Of a stretch of DNA of 64,000 nucleotides, positions 8,701 through 15,862 are shown piece by piece. The translations under genes were made by a program, and so were the position numbers. Position 1 is the stretch's first letter. The number at the start of each line of letters is the position of its first letter. The DNA lies in contig NZ_JANCPR020000011.1 of the NCBI RefSeq assembly GCF_028657195.3, forward strand, positions 151,288 through 215,287, read 5' to 3'. The stretch is from Streptomyces iconiensis (GTDB lineage Bacteria; Actinomycetota; Actinomycetes; Streptomycetales; Streptomycetaceae). The notes beneath the pieces were generated by a model, which searched no databases, was not told the DNA's origin, and saw only the letters and a list, made by a program, of their open reading frames with translations.

Positions 8701-11497
8701 CTGGCCCGTCCTGTCCCGACTGCGGCTGAGCGCCCCGCACGCCCCCGACCGGAGCACATCGACCGCGCCCGGGCACACCGGAGCCCACTATCTGGGAGCA
8801 CAGGGCGCGCTGGCCGTACTGAAGGCCACCGAAGCCGCCCCGGACAGCGCGAGCCCGGTCGACATCGCGCCCGCGCACATCCCGTCGAGCAGCATCCGCG
8901 TCATCCCCGAGAGGGCGACAGCCCCCGAGCCGGGAGCGACCGAAGCCACCGAAGCCACCGAAGCCACCGAAGCCACCGAAGCCACCGAAGAGGGGAACAC
9001 GACCCCGCAGTCGGCCACCACCCGCTACGAGCAGCGCCTCACACCGGTCCCGGCCCGGCCCGTACGGGGGACGGACCCCCCACGTACGGCAGCCAACGGC
9101 GTGCTCCTGACCAACAGCAACCGCTATGTGAGTGCCCTGTCCTGCCAGGAGACGACAGTCCTCACCACGGACGCCGACCAGGTACCCGACGGCGCCCACG
9201 TCGTCGCCGATCTGGACGATGACGACGAGACGCAACGCGTACTGCGTCTCCTGGACGGCGCCGAACCCACGGTCGCGCTGCTCGTCGACTGCCAGGGGGC
9301 GACACGTTCCTGGCCCTCCGCTCCGGACCCGGCCGTCCAGCGGCTGCACGACCTGCTGCTGCTCACGGTCAAGCACCTGGAGCCCCGCTGGACGCGGACC
9401 AGCTCACTGGAGATGGTGCTGCCCGGACAGCCGGAGGGACTGCGGCCCCACCCGCACGCGGCTCTGTTCACGGGATTCGTGAAGAGCCTGAGGTGGGAGT
9501 ACCCCGCCTCACAGATGTTCGCCCTGCTGACGGACGAGACCGTGCCGGACGCCGTGGCCGGCCTCCTGGCCGCCGAACGGGAGGCGACACGTACGACACC
9601 ACTCGTGTGGCACCTTGAGGGCGTACGCCACGAGGAGACCCTGGTACCCGCACCGCTGCCGGACACGGGCGCACCCCTGCCCCTCACCGACGAGTCGGTC
9701 GTGCTGGTCAGCGGCGGTACGGGCGGCCTCCTCACGGCCATGCTCACCGACCTCGCGCAGCACGCGCGCCCTCGGATCTTCCTCCTGGGCCGCACCGACG
9801 TGTCCGAACTCGGCCCCTGTCAGGACTCGTTCGCCGGTCCGCGTGAGCCCGTCGGACGCCGCGAGATGGTCCGGAAACTCCATCAGGAGGAGGGGCTCCC
9901 GCCGCGCTCCGCCCTCTCCAAGAGCGACCGGCTTCTGCACGCTCGCCAGATACAGGAGACGCTGGAGGAACTCCGGGAGTGCTTCGGACCCGGACGTGTC
10001 CACTACCAGTTGTGCGATCTCCGGGACCAGGGATCCGTCGAGGGAGCCGTCAGCGCGGTCCTGGAGGAGGCAGGGCACGTCAACGCGGTGCTCCACGGTG
10101 CCGGTGTCTTCAAGCCGGGACTGCTCAGGACCGCATCGCTCGTGGACTTCCGGGCGGTCCGTGACACCAAGCTCCTCGGGTACCACCACCTCAAGCAGGC
10201 CCTGGCGGCCGACCCGCCAGAGCTGTGGTGCAACATCGGATCCGCGGCGGGAACGTACGGAATGGCGGGCGAGCTCGCCTACGCCGGCGCGAACGACTTC
10301 CTCGCCGCAGCCTCCCGGTACGCGGCCGAAGAGGGAGGCAGCGAGCTGACCATCGGCTTCCCTCTGTGGTCCCAGTCCGGGTTCGGCTCCACACCGGTCA
10401 ACCGCGACTATCTGGACCGGCAGGGCCTCCTGACCCCCGTCGGCGACGAGGAGGGGACCCGCATCTTCCGTACAGAGATCTCGGAAGCCGTCCCCGGCAG
10501 CGTCGGGGCCTATCTCGGCGACAGGGAACGCGCGGCATTCGCCGTCCAGTACCCCGGCTACCTGCGGAAACCCGACACCCGGGGATACCTTCTCCCCAGC
10601 ATCCGCAGCGAGGCCGGCAGCGACAGCGCCAGGTGGCGGCTGCGCCTCGATCCTGAACGCGACGCGTACCTCGAACATCACCTGGTCGACGGGAAGCCCA
10701 CGGTCCCCGGCACTCTCATGCTGGAGATCGCCGCTGAGGCCGCCGGACGCCTCTTGCCCGACGGCATACCCCACGGCTTCCGTGACGCCCGGTTCGAAGC
10801 GTTCATCAAGCCGTTCGCCGGCCGCCGCCCCCTGGACCTGTACGTCATCGCCACCGTCGAGGAAACCGCGGAACACGCGGCTGAGGGAATCACCTCGGTC
10901 GCCGTGACCATCGAGTCGGACGTCGTCGCCCCTGACGGCCGCACCCTGCGTACGGGGCGAAGGCACTTCCGCACCAAGGTCCTCCTGGGCCCTCCCCGCC
11001 CGGCCGGGGACAGGATGTCGCCTTCGTCGCACGGGGGGCCGGGGAAGCAGGTCGACGACCCCTACTACCAGGCCGGTTCACCGGTACGGCTGAGCAGTAT
11101 CTTCTCCAACACCACGGACGGTCATCACGGGGCCGACGGTGCGGCATGGTCGACGTGGGCTCCCGATTTCGACGGGGCAGAAAAACTTACTGCGATGCGG
11201 ACCCCCTTCCTCATGCTGTGTGCCGCGTCCAGGACCGTCGCGCTCACACCCGCAGCGGGCGCCGGTCATCCGGTGTACGTGCCGCGCGCCATGGACCGCA
11301 TCGACCTGTACGTGCCGGGAGCGAACGACCTCGAACTGACACAGCACTACGACGCCATCAGCCTCAGCACCTCGGGCGACGACCGATTCCGGGCCTGCGG
11401 GCCCGACGGCACCCTCCTCTTCGAACTGTCCGGCGTCACCATGACGTCCCTCGGGAGCGTCGCCGCCGACGGAAGTACGGACAGCACGGCGCCATGA
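5795..11497 (+). CDS. Multidomain synthase: FabL-like enoyl reductase-KS-CLF-like-KR-DH
   Basis: A 1900-residue iterative synthase core. Residues 1-250 are a short-chain dehydrogenase starting ALVTGGGKGVG, with Tyr153 and Lys160 spaced as Y-x6-K. That is the FabI/FabL enoyl-ACP reductase pattern rather than the Y-x3-K of ketoreductases. Residues 280-715 are a ketosynthase with Cys468 (DTACSSSL), His602 (HATGT) and His637. Residues 720-970 are a shortened second KS fold whose active-site cysteine position is Glu904, as in chain-length factors. A Thr-Glu-Ala repeat (1049-1065) precedes a KR (about 1100-1560; GGTGG, Ser1483, Tyr1496, Asn1500). A hot-dog DH (1600-1890) has His1629 in HLVDGKPTVP. 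With the AT-ACP and PPTase this supplies every activity for full reduction. No thioesterase is seen. Relation to PUFA/enediyne synthases is inferred from the ACP, CLF and KR-DH features. Confidence 0.85.
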   Translation: MSREFDGKVALVTGGGKGVGRAVCRLLAERGAHVIVNCFHSEPAARCTAEEIRRGGGAAETIRASVADRDAVAHMFATVEARHGGLDILVNNASRGMGAVGDLHDEDWDKTIAVNLDGSRWCSQHAARLMAPRGGGSIVNLSAAGAGWVIPDYAAGGVAKAAAESLTRYLAVEYAPHGIRVNTASASVIENETLEKFSQSAALRETLVRATPLGRLADETDLAEVVAYLASERSAFITGQTLLADGGLTLCSASFSPSGQVKPLAGPEPRTAASPRSGGDLVAIVGTGMTVPGANSPREFWESVGQSPAAFTEPDDRWPLEHFWSADPEAPDRTYSRVAGFVHDFHPHHLLEEEEEEHGTVADETTRWLRHTLLQAREETSMRPEYRCGLYVGAWPGGSQALAEALIVETLTTRAQLPPEQTAALRTLLSEHYTRAGEEHVLPDRMLQRAARGILEPLTEAVVVDTACSSSLYTADFGAKALLAGECDIAFCGGIEVLDPTACVLFAKLRGLSPTGRVHSLDARADGTLFSDGASMVALKLLSRAQEDGDDIQGVLCGFGAAADGRGKSISAPNPKGQSLAVRRARAVNGTEAGDISWILAHATGTPAGDRSELEALNELAPQDGYLCTSNKADIGHTGWAAGAASLTHAVQAMEHERIPGQSDFVSPPQDISIPRISVPETGRSFPRDDDRPRTVGVSAFGFGGTNGHLLVADRPGQEHQRSVPAAGEEETVLVAWSAHLPGVPSHDDVRRWLGGSGPAPERGFGESYPAPAPADIRLSPRTIQTIDRCQLMAIEVTSRFLGEHGELWNPVRDTTGVFAAHTGIPLRLAEATLRCHADRLSALLKDADPAVAAGGQQVLDRVRGHVPESNEDTQPGVMTNVIASRIAARFDLHGASMTLDAGEDSTPAALKAAERHLHTGELDLALVLALNGNSTSELAALTGHDAEALAEGAFLLAVTTARQARQHDWPVLSRLRLSAPHAPDRSTSTAPGHTGAHYLGAQGALAVLKATEAAPDSASPVDIAPAHIPSSSIRVIPERATAPEPGATEATEATEATEATEATEEGNTTPQSATTRYEQRLTPVPARPVRGTDPPRTAANGVLLTNSNRYVSALSCQETTVLTTDADQVPDGAHVVADLDDDDETQRVLRLLDGAEPTVALLVDCQGATRSWPSAPDPAVQRLHDLLLLTVKHLEPRWTRTSSLEMVLPGQPEGLRPHPHAALFTGFVKSLRWEYPASQMFALLTDETVPDAVAGLLAAEREATRTTPLVWHLEGVRHEETLVPAPLPDTGAPLPLTDESVVLVSGGTGGLLTAMLTDLAQHARPRIFLLGRTDVSELGPCQDSFAGPREPVGRREMVRKLHQEEGLPPRSALSKSDRLLHARQIQETLEELRECFGPGRVHYQLCDLRDQGSVEGAVSAVLEEAGHVNAVLHGAGVFKPGLLRTASLVDFRAVRDTKLLGYHHLKQALAADPPELWCNIGSAAGTYGMAGELAYAGANDFLAAASRYAAEEGGSELTIGFPLWSQSGFGSTPVNRDYLDRQGLLTPVGDEEGTRIFRTEISEAVPGSVGAYLGDRERAAFAVQYPGYLRKPDTRGYLLPSIRSEAGSDSARWRLRLDPERDAYLEHHLVDGKPTVPGTLMLEIAAEAAGRLLPDGIPHGFRDARFEAFIKPFAGRRPLDLYVIATVEETAEHAAEGITSVAVTIESDVVAPDGRTLRTGRRHFRTKVLLGPPRPAGDRMSPSSHGGPGKQVDDPYYQAGSPVRLSSIFSNTTDGHHGADGAAWSTWAPDFDGAEKLTAMRTPFLMLCAASRTVALTPAAGAGHPVYVPRAMDRIDLYVPGANDLELTQHYDAISLSTSGDDRFRACGPDGTLLFELSGVTMTSLGSVAADGSTDSTAP
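8939..8990 (+). repeat. 9-bp tandem repeat ACCGAAGCC in the interdomain linker
   Basis: Five exact copies of ACCGAAGCC and a partial sixth encode a Thr-Glu-Ala repeat between the CLF-like and KR domains. It looks like a flexible linker and is a likely site of copy-number slippage. Confidence 0.95.
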
Positions 11498-12150
11498 GTG
11501 CGACGACATACGCGGCGGCCGTACCCGGCATCCACGTCTGGGCCGTCGACCTGCGGCCGTCCCTGGCCACGTGCGAGCGTCTGTCCGTCCTGTCGGCTGA
11601 GGAACAGGAGCGCTTCTCCCGGTATCGCCTGCACCGTCCCGCCTACGAGTTCGGCCTGACGAGAGCCGCCCTCCGGCACATCACGGGACGGCGCCTCGGT
11701 ATGGAGGCCGAGACGGTGCCTCTGGACAGCACCTGCGGGAGCTGCGGGCATCCTCATGGGCGCCCGCGCGTACCGGGCCTGTCCGTATCGGTCTCCCGCA
11801 CGAGGGGCAAAGCACTCATCGCCCTCGCACCGTCCGGAACCCCCGTCGGTGTCGACGTCGAAGTCCTCGCCCCCTGTCTCCCCGGCGTGAGCGAGACGGC
11901 CGGCACCCACCGCCCGACGTGGGTGCGGAAGGAGGCTTACGCGAAAGCGTGCGACCTGGCCCCTGCTCCGGGGCAGGTCAGGCTGCTGCCCTTCCACCGG
12001 GCCGTGGCCACGGGGAACCCCTCACTGCACATGACCGAGCTGGACCTGCCCGGGAACCAGTACGACACGTGGGTGGCCGCGCTGGCCGCCTCGTCCACCG
12101 ATGAGCCCCACGTCAGAAAGTGGTACTGGCGCCCCGCGTCCACGGGGTGA
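11494..12150 (+). CDS. Sfp-type 4'-phosphopantetheinyl transferase
   Basis: Converts apo- to holo-ACP using coenzyme A; here it presumably primes Ser403 of the AT-ACP protein. It is 218 residues, typical of the Sfp class. The Mg-binding motif GVDVEVL and the WVRKEAYAKA motif are both present. The ATG overlaps the stop of the synthase gene (ATGA), so it is the last gene of the operon. In enediyne synthases this activity is fused to the PKS C-terminus; here it is free but in the same position. Confidence 0.85.
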   Translation: MSATTYAAAVPGIHVWAVDLRPSLATCERLSVLSAEEQERFSRYRLHRPAYEFGLTRAALRHITGRRLGMEAETVPLDSTCGSCGHPHGRPRVPGLSVSVSRTRGKALIALAPSGTPVGVDVEVLAPCLPGVSETAGTHRPTWVRKEAYAKACDLAPAPGQVRLLPFHRAVATGNPSLHMTELDLPGNQYDTWVAALAASSTDEPHVRKWYWRPASTG

Positions 12151-12175
12151 AAGCCGACGGCTGACCGTTTCCACC

Positions 12176-12260
12176 CCGCCTTCGCGGGGGCATTCCACCG
12201 GCAACTCGCTGCTCGCCGTACAGCTGTCCGGTGCGCTGCGCAGGGCCGGGCTCCCCCGAG
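12176..12260 (+). pseudogene. Possible remnant of a peptidyl carrier domain
   Basis: In the frame beginning at 12101, bases 12188-12253 read GHSTGNSLLAVQLSGALRRAGL. This resembles the phosphopantetheine-site helix of NRPS carrier domains (GGxSLLAVxL). No start codon, upstream carrier helix or adjacent NRPS sequence is present. It may be the scar of a lost NRPS gene or chance similarity in GC-rich DNA. Confidence 0.25.
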
Positions 12261-12329
12261 CCGCGGGGCCGCCGGCCGAGCCGGGCGGCAGCCGAGCCGG
12301 GCAGCGGCCGAGCCGGGCGGCGGCCCCGC

Positions 12330-12725
12330 TCAGGGTGTGAGGGAGTGGCCCGTGGTGGTGTCCACGTGGGCGGGTACCTCCTCGTGGCGGTCTCCGACGG
12401 ACGAGGTACCGGTCGGCTCGAACATCAGGATCGAGGCGCCCTCGGGCGCGTACGGCCTGTGTTCGGTGCCGCGCGGCACGGTGAAGACGGAGCCGGTGGG
12501 CAGGGTGACGGAGCGCTCGCCTTCGGGGTCGCGCAGGCCGATCCGGAGTTCGCCGTCCAGGACGAGGAAGAACTCGTCGGTGTTCTCGTGCACGTGCCAG
12601 ACGTGTTCGCCATGGACCTTGGCGACGCGCGCCTCGTAGTCGTTGACGCGGGTGACGATGCGGGGGCTCCACAGTGCGTCGAAGGAGGCGAGTGCCTGGT
12701 CGAGGGCGATGGGTTCGTTGCTCAT
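12330..12725 (-). CDS. Cupin domain protein
   Basis: A 131-residue single-domain cupin. Motif 1 reads HVWHVHENTDEFFLVLDGELRIG, with the metal-ligand histidines and glutamate; motif 2 reads GSVFTVPRGTEHRP. Such small cupins are metal-binding isomerase- or dioxygenase-like proteins or sensors of small molecules, and the substrate cannot be read from sequence. It is transcribed divergently from the GlxA-type regulator with only 51 bases between starts, so the two probably share a control region and the regulator may act on it. Confidence 0.8.
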   Translation of the reverse strand: MSNEPIALDQALASFDALWSPRIVTRVNDYEARVAKVHGEHVWHVHENTDEFFLVLDGELRIGLRDPEGERSVTLPTGSVFTVPRGTEHRPYAPEGASILMFEPTGTSSVGDRHEEVPAHVDTTTGHSLTP

Positions 12726-12776
12726 GCCCGCATCCTCGGCCGTGACGCGCGGCGCCGCGAGTGCTAGAAATCGCAT

Positions 12777-13847
12777 ATGACGCAAGAATCCTCGCAGGCG
12801 GCTCCGGCTCCGGCTTCGCCAGCGGCTTCGGTATCGGCCCCGGCGCCTGCCCCCGTATCGCCGGACGGCGACCGCGCGCACCGCGTCGTCGTGATCGTCG
12901 ACGAGAACTCCAACCCGTTCGAGCTGGGCTGCGCGACGGAGGTGTTCGGGCTGAGCCGCCCCGAACTGGGCCGCGACCTGTACGACTTCACGCTGTGCTC
13001 CCCCGCGCCGCACACGGTGATGCGGGACGGGTTCTTCACCCTCACCGGGGTCGCCGAACTGGAGGCGGCCGAGACCGCTGACACGCTGATCGTGCCCAAC
13101 CGTCCGGACATCGAGGTGCCGCGCCGCCCGGCCGTACTGGCAACGATCCGGCGGGCACACGCACGCGGGGCGCGGCTGGTGGGCTTCTGCAGCGGCGCCT
13201 TCACCCTGGCCGAGGCCGGCGTGCTGAACGGGCGCAGGGCGACGGCGCACTGGCAGTGGGCCGGCCAGTTCAGGGAACGCTTTCCCGCCGTACACCTCGA
13301 ACCCGACGTGCTGTTCGTGGACGACGGCGACATCCTGACGGCGGCGGGCAGCGCGGCGGCGCTCGACCTGGGGCTGCACCTCGTGCGCAGGGACCACGGC
13401 GCCGAGGTCGCCAACTCGGTCAGCAGGCGCCTGGTGTTCGCCGCGCACCGGGACGGCGGGCAGCGGCAGTTCGTCGAGCGGCCCGTGCCCGACGTGCCCG
13501 GCGAGTCGCTGGCGCCCGTACTGGCCTGGGCGCAGGAGCGGCTGGGCGAGCCCCTCACCGTGGCCGGGCTCGCCGCGCGGGCCGCCGTCAGCCCCGCCAC
13601 GCTGCACCGGCGCTTCCGCGCCCAGTTGGGTACGACGCCGCTGGCGTGGCTCAGCGCCGAACGTGTCGCGCTGGCCTGCCGGTTGATCGAACGCGGCGAG
13701 GAACGGCTCGACCTCGTCGCCCGCCGCAGCGGCCTGGGCACGGCCGCGAACCTGCGTGCCAGACTGCGCCGCGAGACGGGCCTCAGCCCGTCCGCCTACC
13801 GGGACAGGTTCGGCACGGGCGGGGGCCGGCTCGCAGGGGCCACCTGA
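12777..13847 (+). CDS. GlxA-family transcriptional regulator (DJ-1/PfpI plus AraC HTH)
   Basis: A 356-residue regulator. Residues about 35-215 form a DJ-1/PfpI-like amidotransferase fold (VVVIVDENSNPFELGCATEVFGL) with the nucleophile-elbow cysteine in GFCSGAFTLAEAG. Residues about 245-345 carry two AraC-type helix-turn-helices, including LTVAGLAARAAVSPATLHRRF. GlxA proteins control nitrogen, amino acid or stress genes. The ATG comes only 51 bases after the divergent cupin start, which is the likely target or partner. The N-terminal 30 residues are a low-complexity Ala/Pro stretch. Confidence 0.88.
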   Translation: MTQESSQAAPAPASPAASVSAPAPAPVSPDGDRAHRVVVIVDENSNPFELGCATEVFGLSRPELGRDLYDFTLCSPAPHTVMRDGFFTLTGVAELEAAETADTLIVPNRPDIEVPRRPAVLATIRRAHARGARLVGFCSGAFTLAEAGVLNGRRATAHWQWAGQFRERFPAVHLEPDVLFVDDGDILTAAGSAAALDLGLHLVRRDHGAEVANSVSRRLVFAAHRDGGQRQFVERPVPDVPGESLAPVLAWAQERLGEPLTVAGLAARAAVSPATLHRRFRAQLGTTPLAWLSAERVALACRLIERGEERLDLVARRSGLGTAANLRARLRRETGLSPSAYRDRFGTGGGRLAGAT

Positions 13848-14015
13848 ACGCGGCCCGGCGGACAGGGCCCCGGACAGAGCGCGGCGGACACGGCGGATAC
13901 AGCGGACACGGATGGCCACCAAGGTGCCACGTGCTGGATGTGTACGCGTCAGCCCGTTGTCCTCACGGGACGCTGCAATCTCCCTGACCCCGCGTCAAGA
14001 GAGAGGCAGCGCCCC

Positions 14016-15707
14016 GTGTCCCGTTCGCCGTACGCCTCGCACCACTCCTCCGTACCGTCGTCCGCCCCGGCTCGGCCGTCCGCCCCGGCTCGGTCCTCCG
14101 CATCCGCCGAACTGCGCGCCGCAGCACGGCACATGGGCCGGCGGCGTTTTCTGACCACGACAGGTGCCGCAGCCGCGCTCGCCTTCGCGGTGAACCTGCC
14201 CGGTACGGCGCACGCTGCCGAGGGCGTGCCCGGGCGGATCTCCAAGGACCCCTTCACGCTGGGCGTCGGCTCGGGCGACCCGCTGCCCGGCTCGGTCCTG
14301 TTGTGGACGAGACTCGCGCCTTCCCCGTACGAGGTCGGCGGCGGGCTGCCGCGCGACCGGTACACGGTGCGGTGGGAGGTGGCACGCGACGCGCGGTTCC
14401 GCCGTACGGTCAGACGGGGGACGACGCCCGCGCACCCGGAGTTCAACCACGCGGTGCACGAGGAGGTGAAGGGGCTGGAGCCCGGCACCGACTACTACTA
14501 CCGCTTCCGCGTCGGCTCCTGGATCAGCCCGGTCGGCCGTACGCGCACCGCGCCCTCCCCCGGCGCACGGCCCGACAGCGTGCGGTTCGCCATGGTCTCC
14601 TGCCAGGCGTACCACGACGGCTACTGGACGGCCTACCGCAACCTCGCCGAGGAGGACCTCGACGTGGTGCTGCATCTCGGCGACTACCTGTACGAGTACG
14701 CGGTGGACTCGGCGGGCGGCGCGCGCAAGTACACCGACCGGGTCCTGCCGGGCGTCTTCAACCGGGAGACGACAGGGCTGGAGGACTACCGGCTGCGCTA
14801 CGCGCTCTACAAGTCCGACCCCGACCTGATCGCCGCGCACGCAGCGCACCCGTTCGTCGTCACATGGGACGACCACGAGACGGAGAACAACTACGCGGGC
14901 GGAACGCCCGAGAACGACACGCCGCCCGAGGAGTTCCTGCTGCGCAGGGCCGCCGCCTACCGCGCGTACTGGGAGAACCAGCCGCTGCGGGCGCCGCAGC
15001 GGCCCAAGGGCCCCGACATGGCGCTCTACCGGCGCCTCACCTTCGGACGGCTCGCGCAGTTCGACGTGCTCGACACCCGGCAGTACCGCTCCGACCAGGC
15101 GTACGGGGACGGCTGGCAGCGCCCGGGTCCCGAGTCGGAGGACCCCTCGCGCACCATGACGGGCGCACGGCAGGAGCGGTGGCTCATCGACGGCTGGCGC
15201 TCCTCGAAGGCGCTGTGGAACGTCGTACCGCAGCAGGTGACGTTCGCGCGGCGCCGGGACAGGACAGGCGACGACTACAAGCTGAGCATGGACTCCTGGG
15301 ACGGCTACCCCGCTTCCCGCGAGCGCGTCCTGAAGGGCGCCAGGTCGGCGGGGGTCGAGAACCTGATGGTGCTGACGGGCGATGTGCACGTGCACTACGG
15401 CTTCGACCTGAAGGAGAACTTCGAGGACCCCTCCTCGCGCACCATCGGCACCGAGCTGGTGACCACGTCCATTTCGAGCGGCAAGGACGGCGCCGACAAG
15501 CCGCCCAACTGGGGCACCTACATGGCGGCCAACCCGCACATGAAGTTCTACAACGGGCGGCGCGGCTATGTGACCGTCCAGTTGGGACGCGAGCAGGCGC
15601 GCGCCGACTTCAAGACCCTCTCGGCCGTCACCACCCCCGGCGGCGAACTCCGCACGGCGGCCTCGTTCGTCACCGAGGCCGGCAATCCCGGGCTGGTCGA
15701 GGTCTGA
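14016..15707 (+). CDS. phoD: Tat-exported alkaline phosphatase D
   Basis: A 563-residue phosphodiesterase/phosphomonoesterase that releases phosphate from extracellular organophosphates. The N-terminus has an SAELRAAARH lead, then the twin-arginine motif GRRRFLTTTG, a hydrophobic stretch and AHA-like cleavage site (about residues 46-70). The mature enzyme shows the PhoD pattern FTLGVGSGDPLPGSVLLWTRLAP, metal-binding HLGDYLYEY, WDDHETENNY and LTGDVHVHY. The GTG at 14016 was chosen for its GAGAGG ribosome site; the frame is open upstream. In streptomycetes phoD is usually PhoP-controlled; I did not confirm a PHO box here. Confidence 0.9.
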   Translation: MSRSPYASHHSSVPSSAPARPSAPARSSASAELRAAARHMGRRRFLTTTGAAAALAFAVNLPGTAHAAEGVPGRISKDPFTLGVGSGDPLPGSVLLWTRLAPSPYEVGGGLPRDRYTVRWEVARDARFRRTVRRGTTPAHPEFNHAVHEEVKGLEPGTDYYYRFRVGSWISPVGRTRTAPSPGARPDSVRFAMVSCQAYHDGYWTAYRNLAEEDLDVVLHLGDYLYEYAVDSAGGARKYTDRVLPGVFNRETTGLEDYRLRYALYKSDPDLIAAHAAHPFVVTWDDHETENNYAGGTPENDTPPEEFLLRRAAAYRAYWENQPLRAPQRPKGPDMALYRRLTFGRLAQFDVLDTRQYRSDQAYGDGWQRPGPESEDPSRTMTGARQERWLIDGWRSSKALWNVVPQQVTFARRRDRTGDDYKLSMDSWDGYPASRERVLKGARSAGVENLMVLTGDVHVHYGFDLKENFEDPSSRTIGTELVTTSISSGKDGADKPPNWGTYMAANPHMKFYNGRRGYVTVQLGREQARADFKTLSAVTTPGGELRTAASFVTEAGNPGLVEV

Positions 15708-15862
15708 TCCGCATACGTACGGCCGGGGGACGGGGAGCGCGACACCCGGGAATTTCCCACATGTTACTCATGCGTTCCTCACCCCCGGCTGGTGACAATT
15801 CCGACTACCCATTTCCCGACCCGTGTAGCAGTCTTGTCCCGTGCTGCTCGTGAGAGGGGAAA
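15708..15862. promoter_or_regulatory. Probable promoter region of the lanthipeptide operon
   Basis: This 155-base gap between phoD and lanKC is locally AT-richer (around 15755-15800) than the flanking genes and ends in a GAGAGGGG ribosome site. It is where a RamR-like regulator would be expected to bind. I could not identify its repeats with confidence. Confidence 0.4.

Noticed and set aside
8939..8990. Possible CRISPR-like array
   Set aside because: The repeats are contiguous 9-bp coding repeats with no spacers and lie inside an open gene.
7331..9376. 681-codon minus-strand open frame
   Set aside because: Antisense to the KS/CLF region; repetitive GFGGFGG tract merely mirrors the Thr-Glu-Ala repeat.
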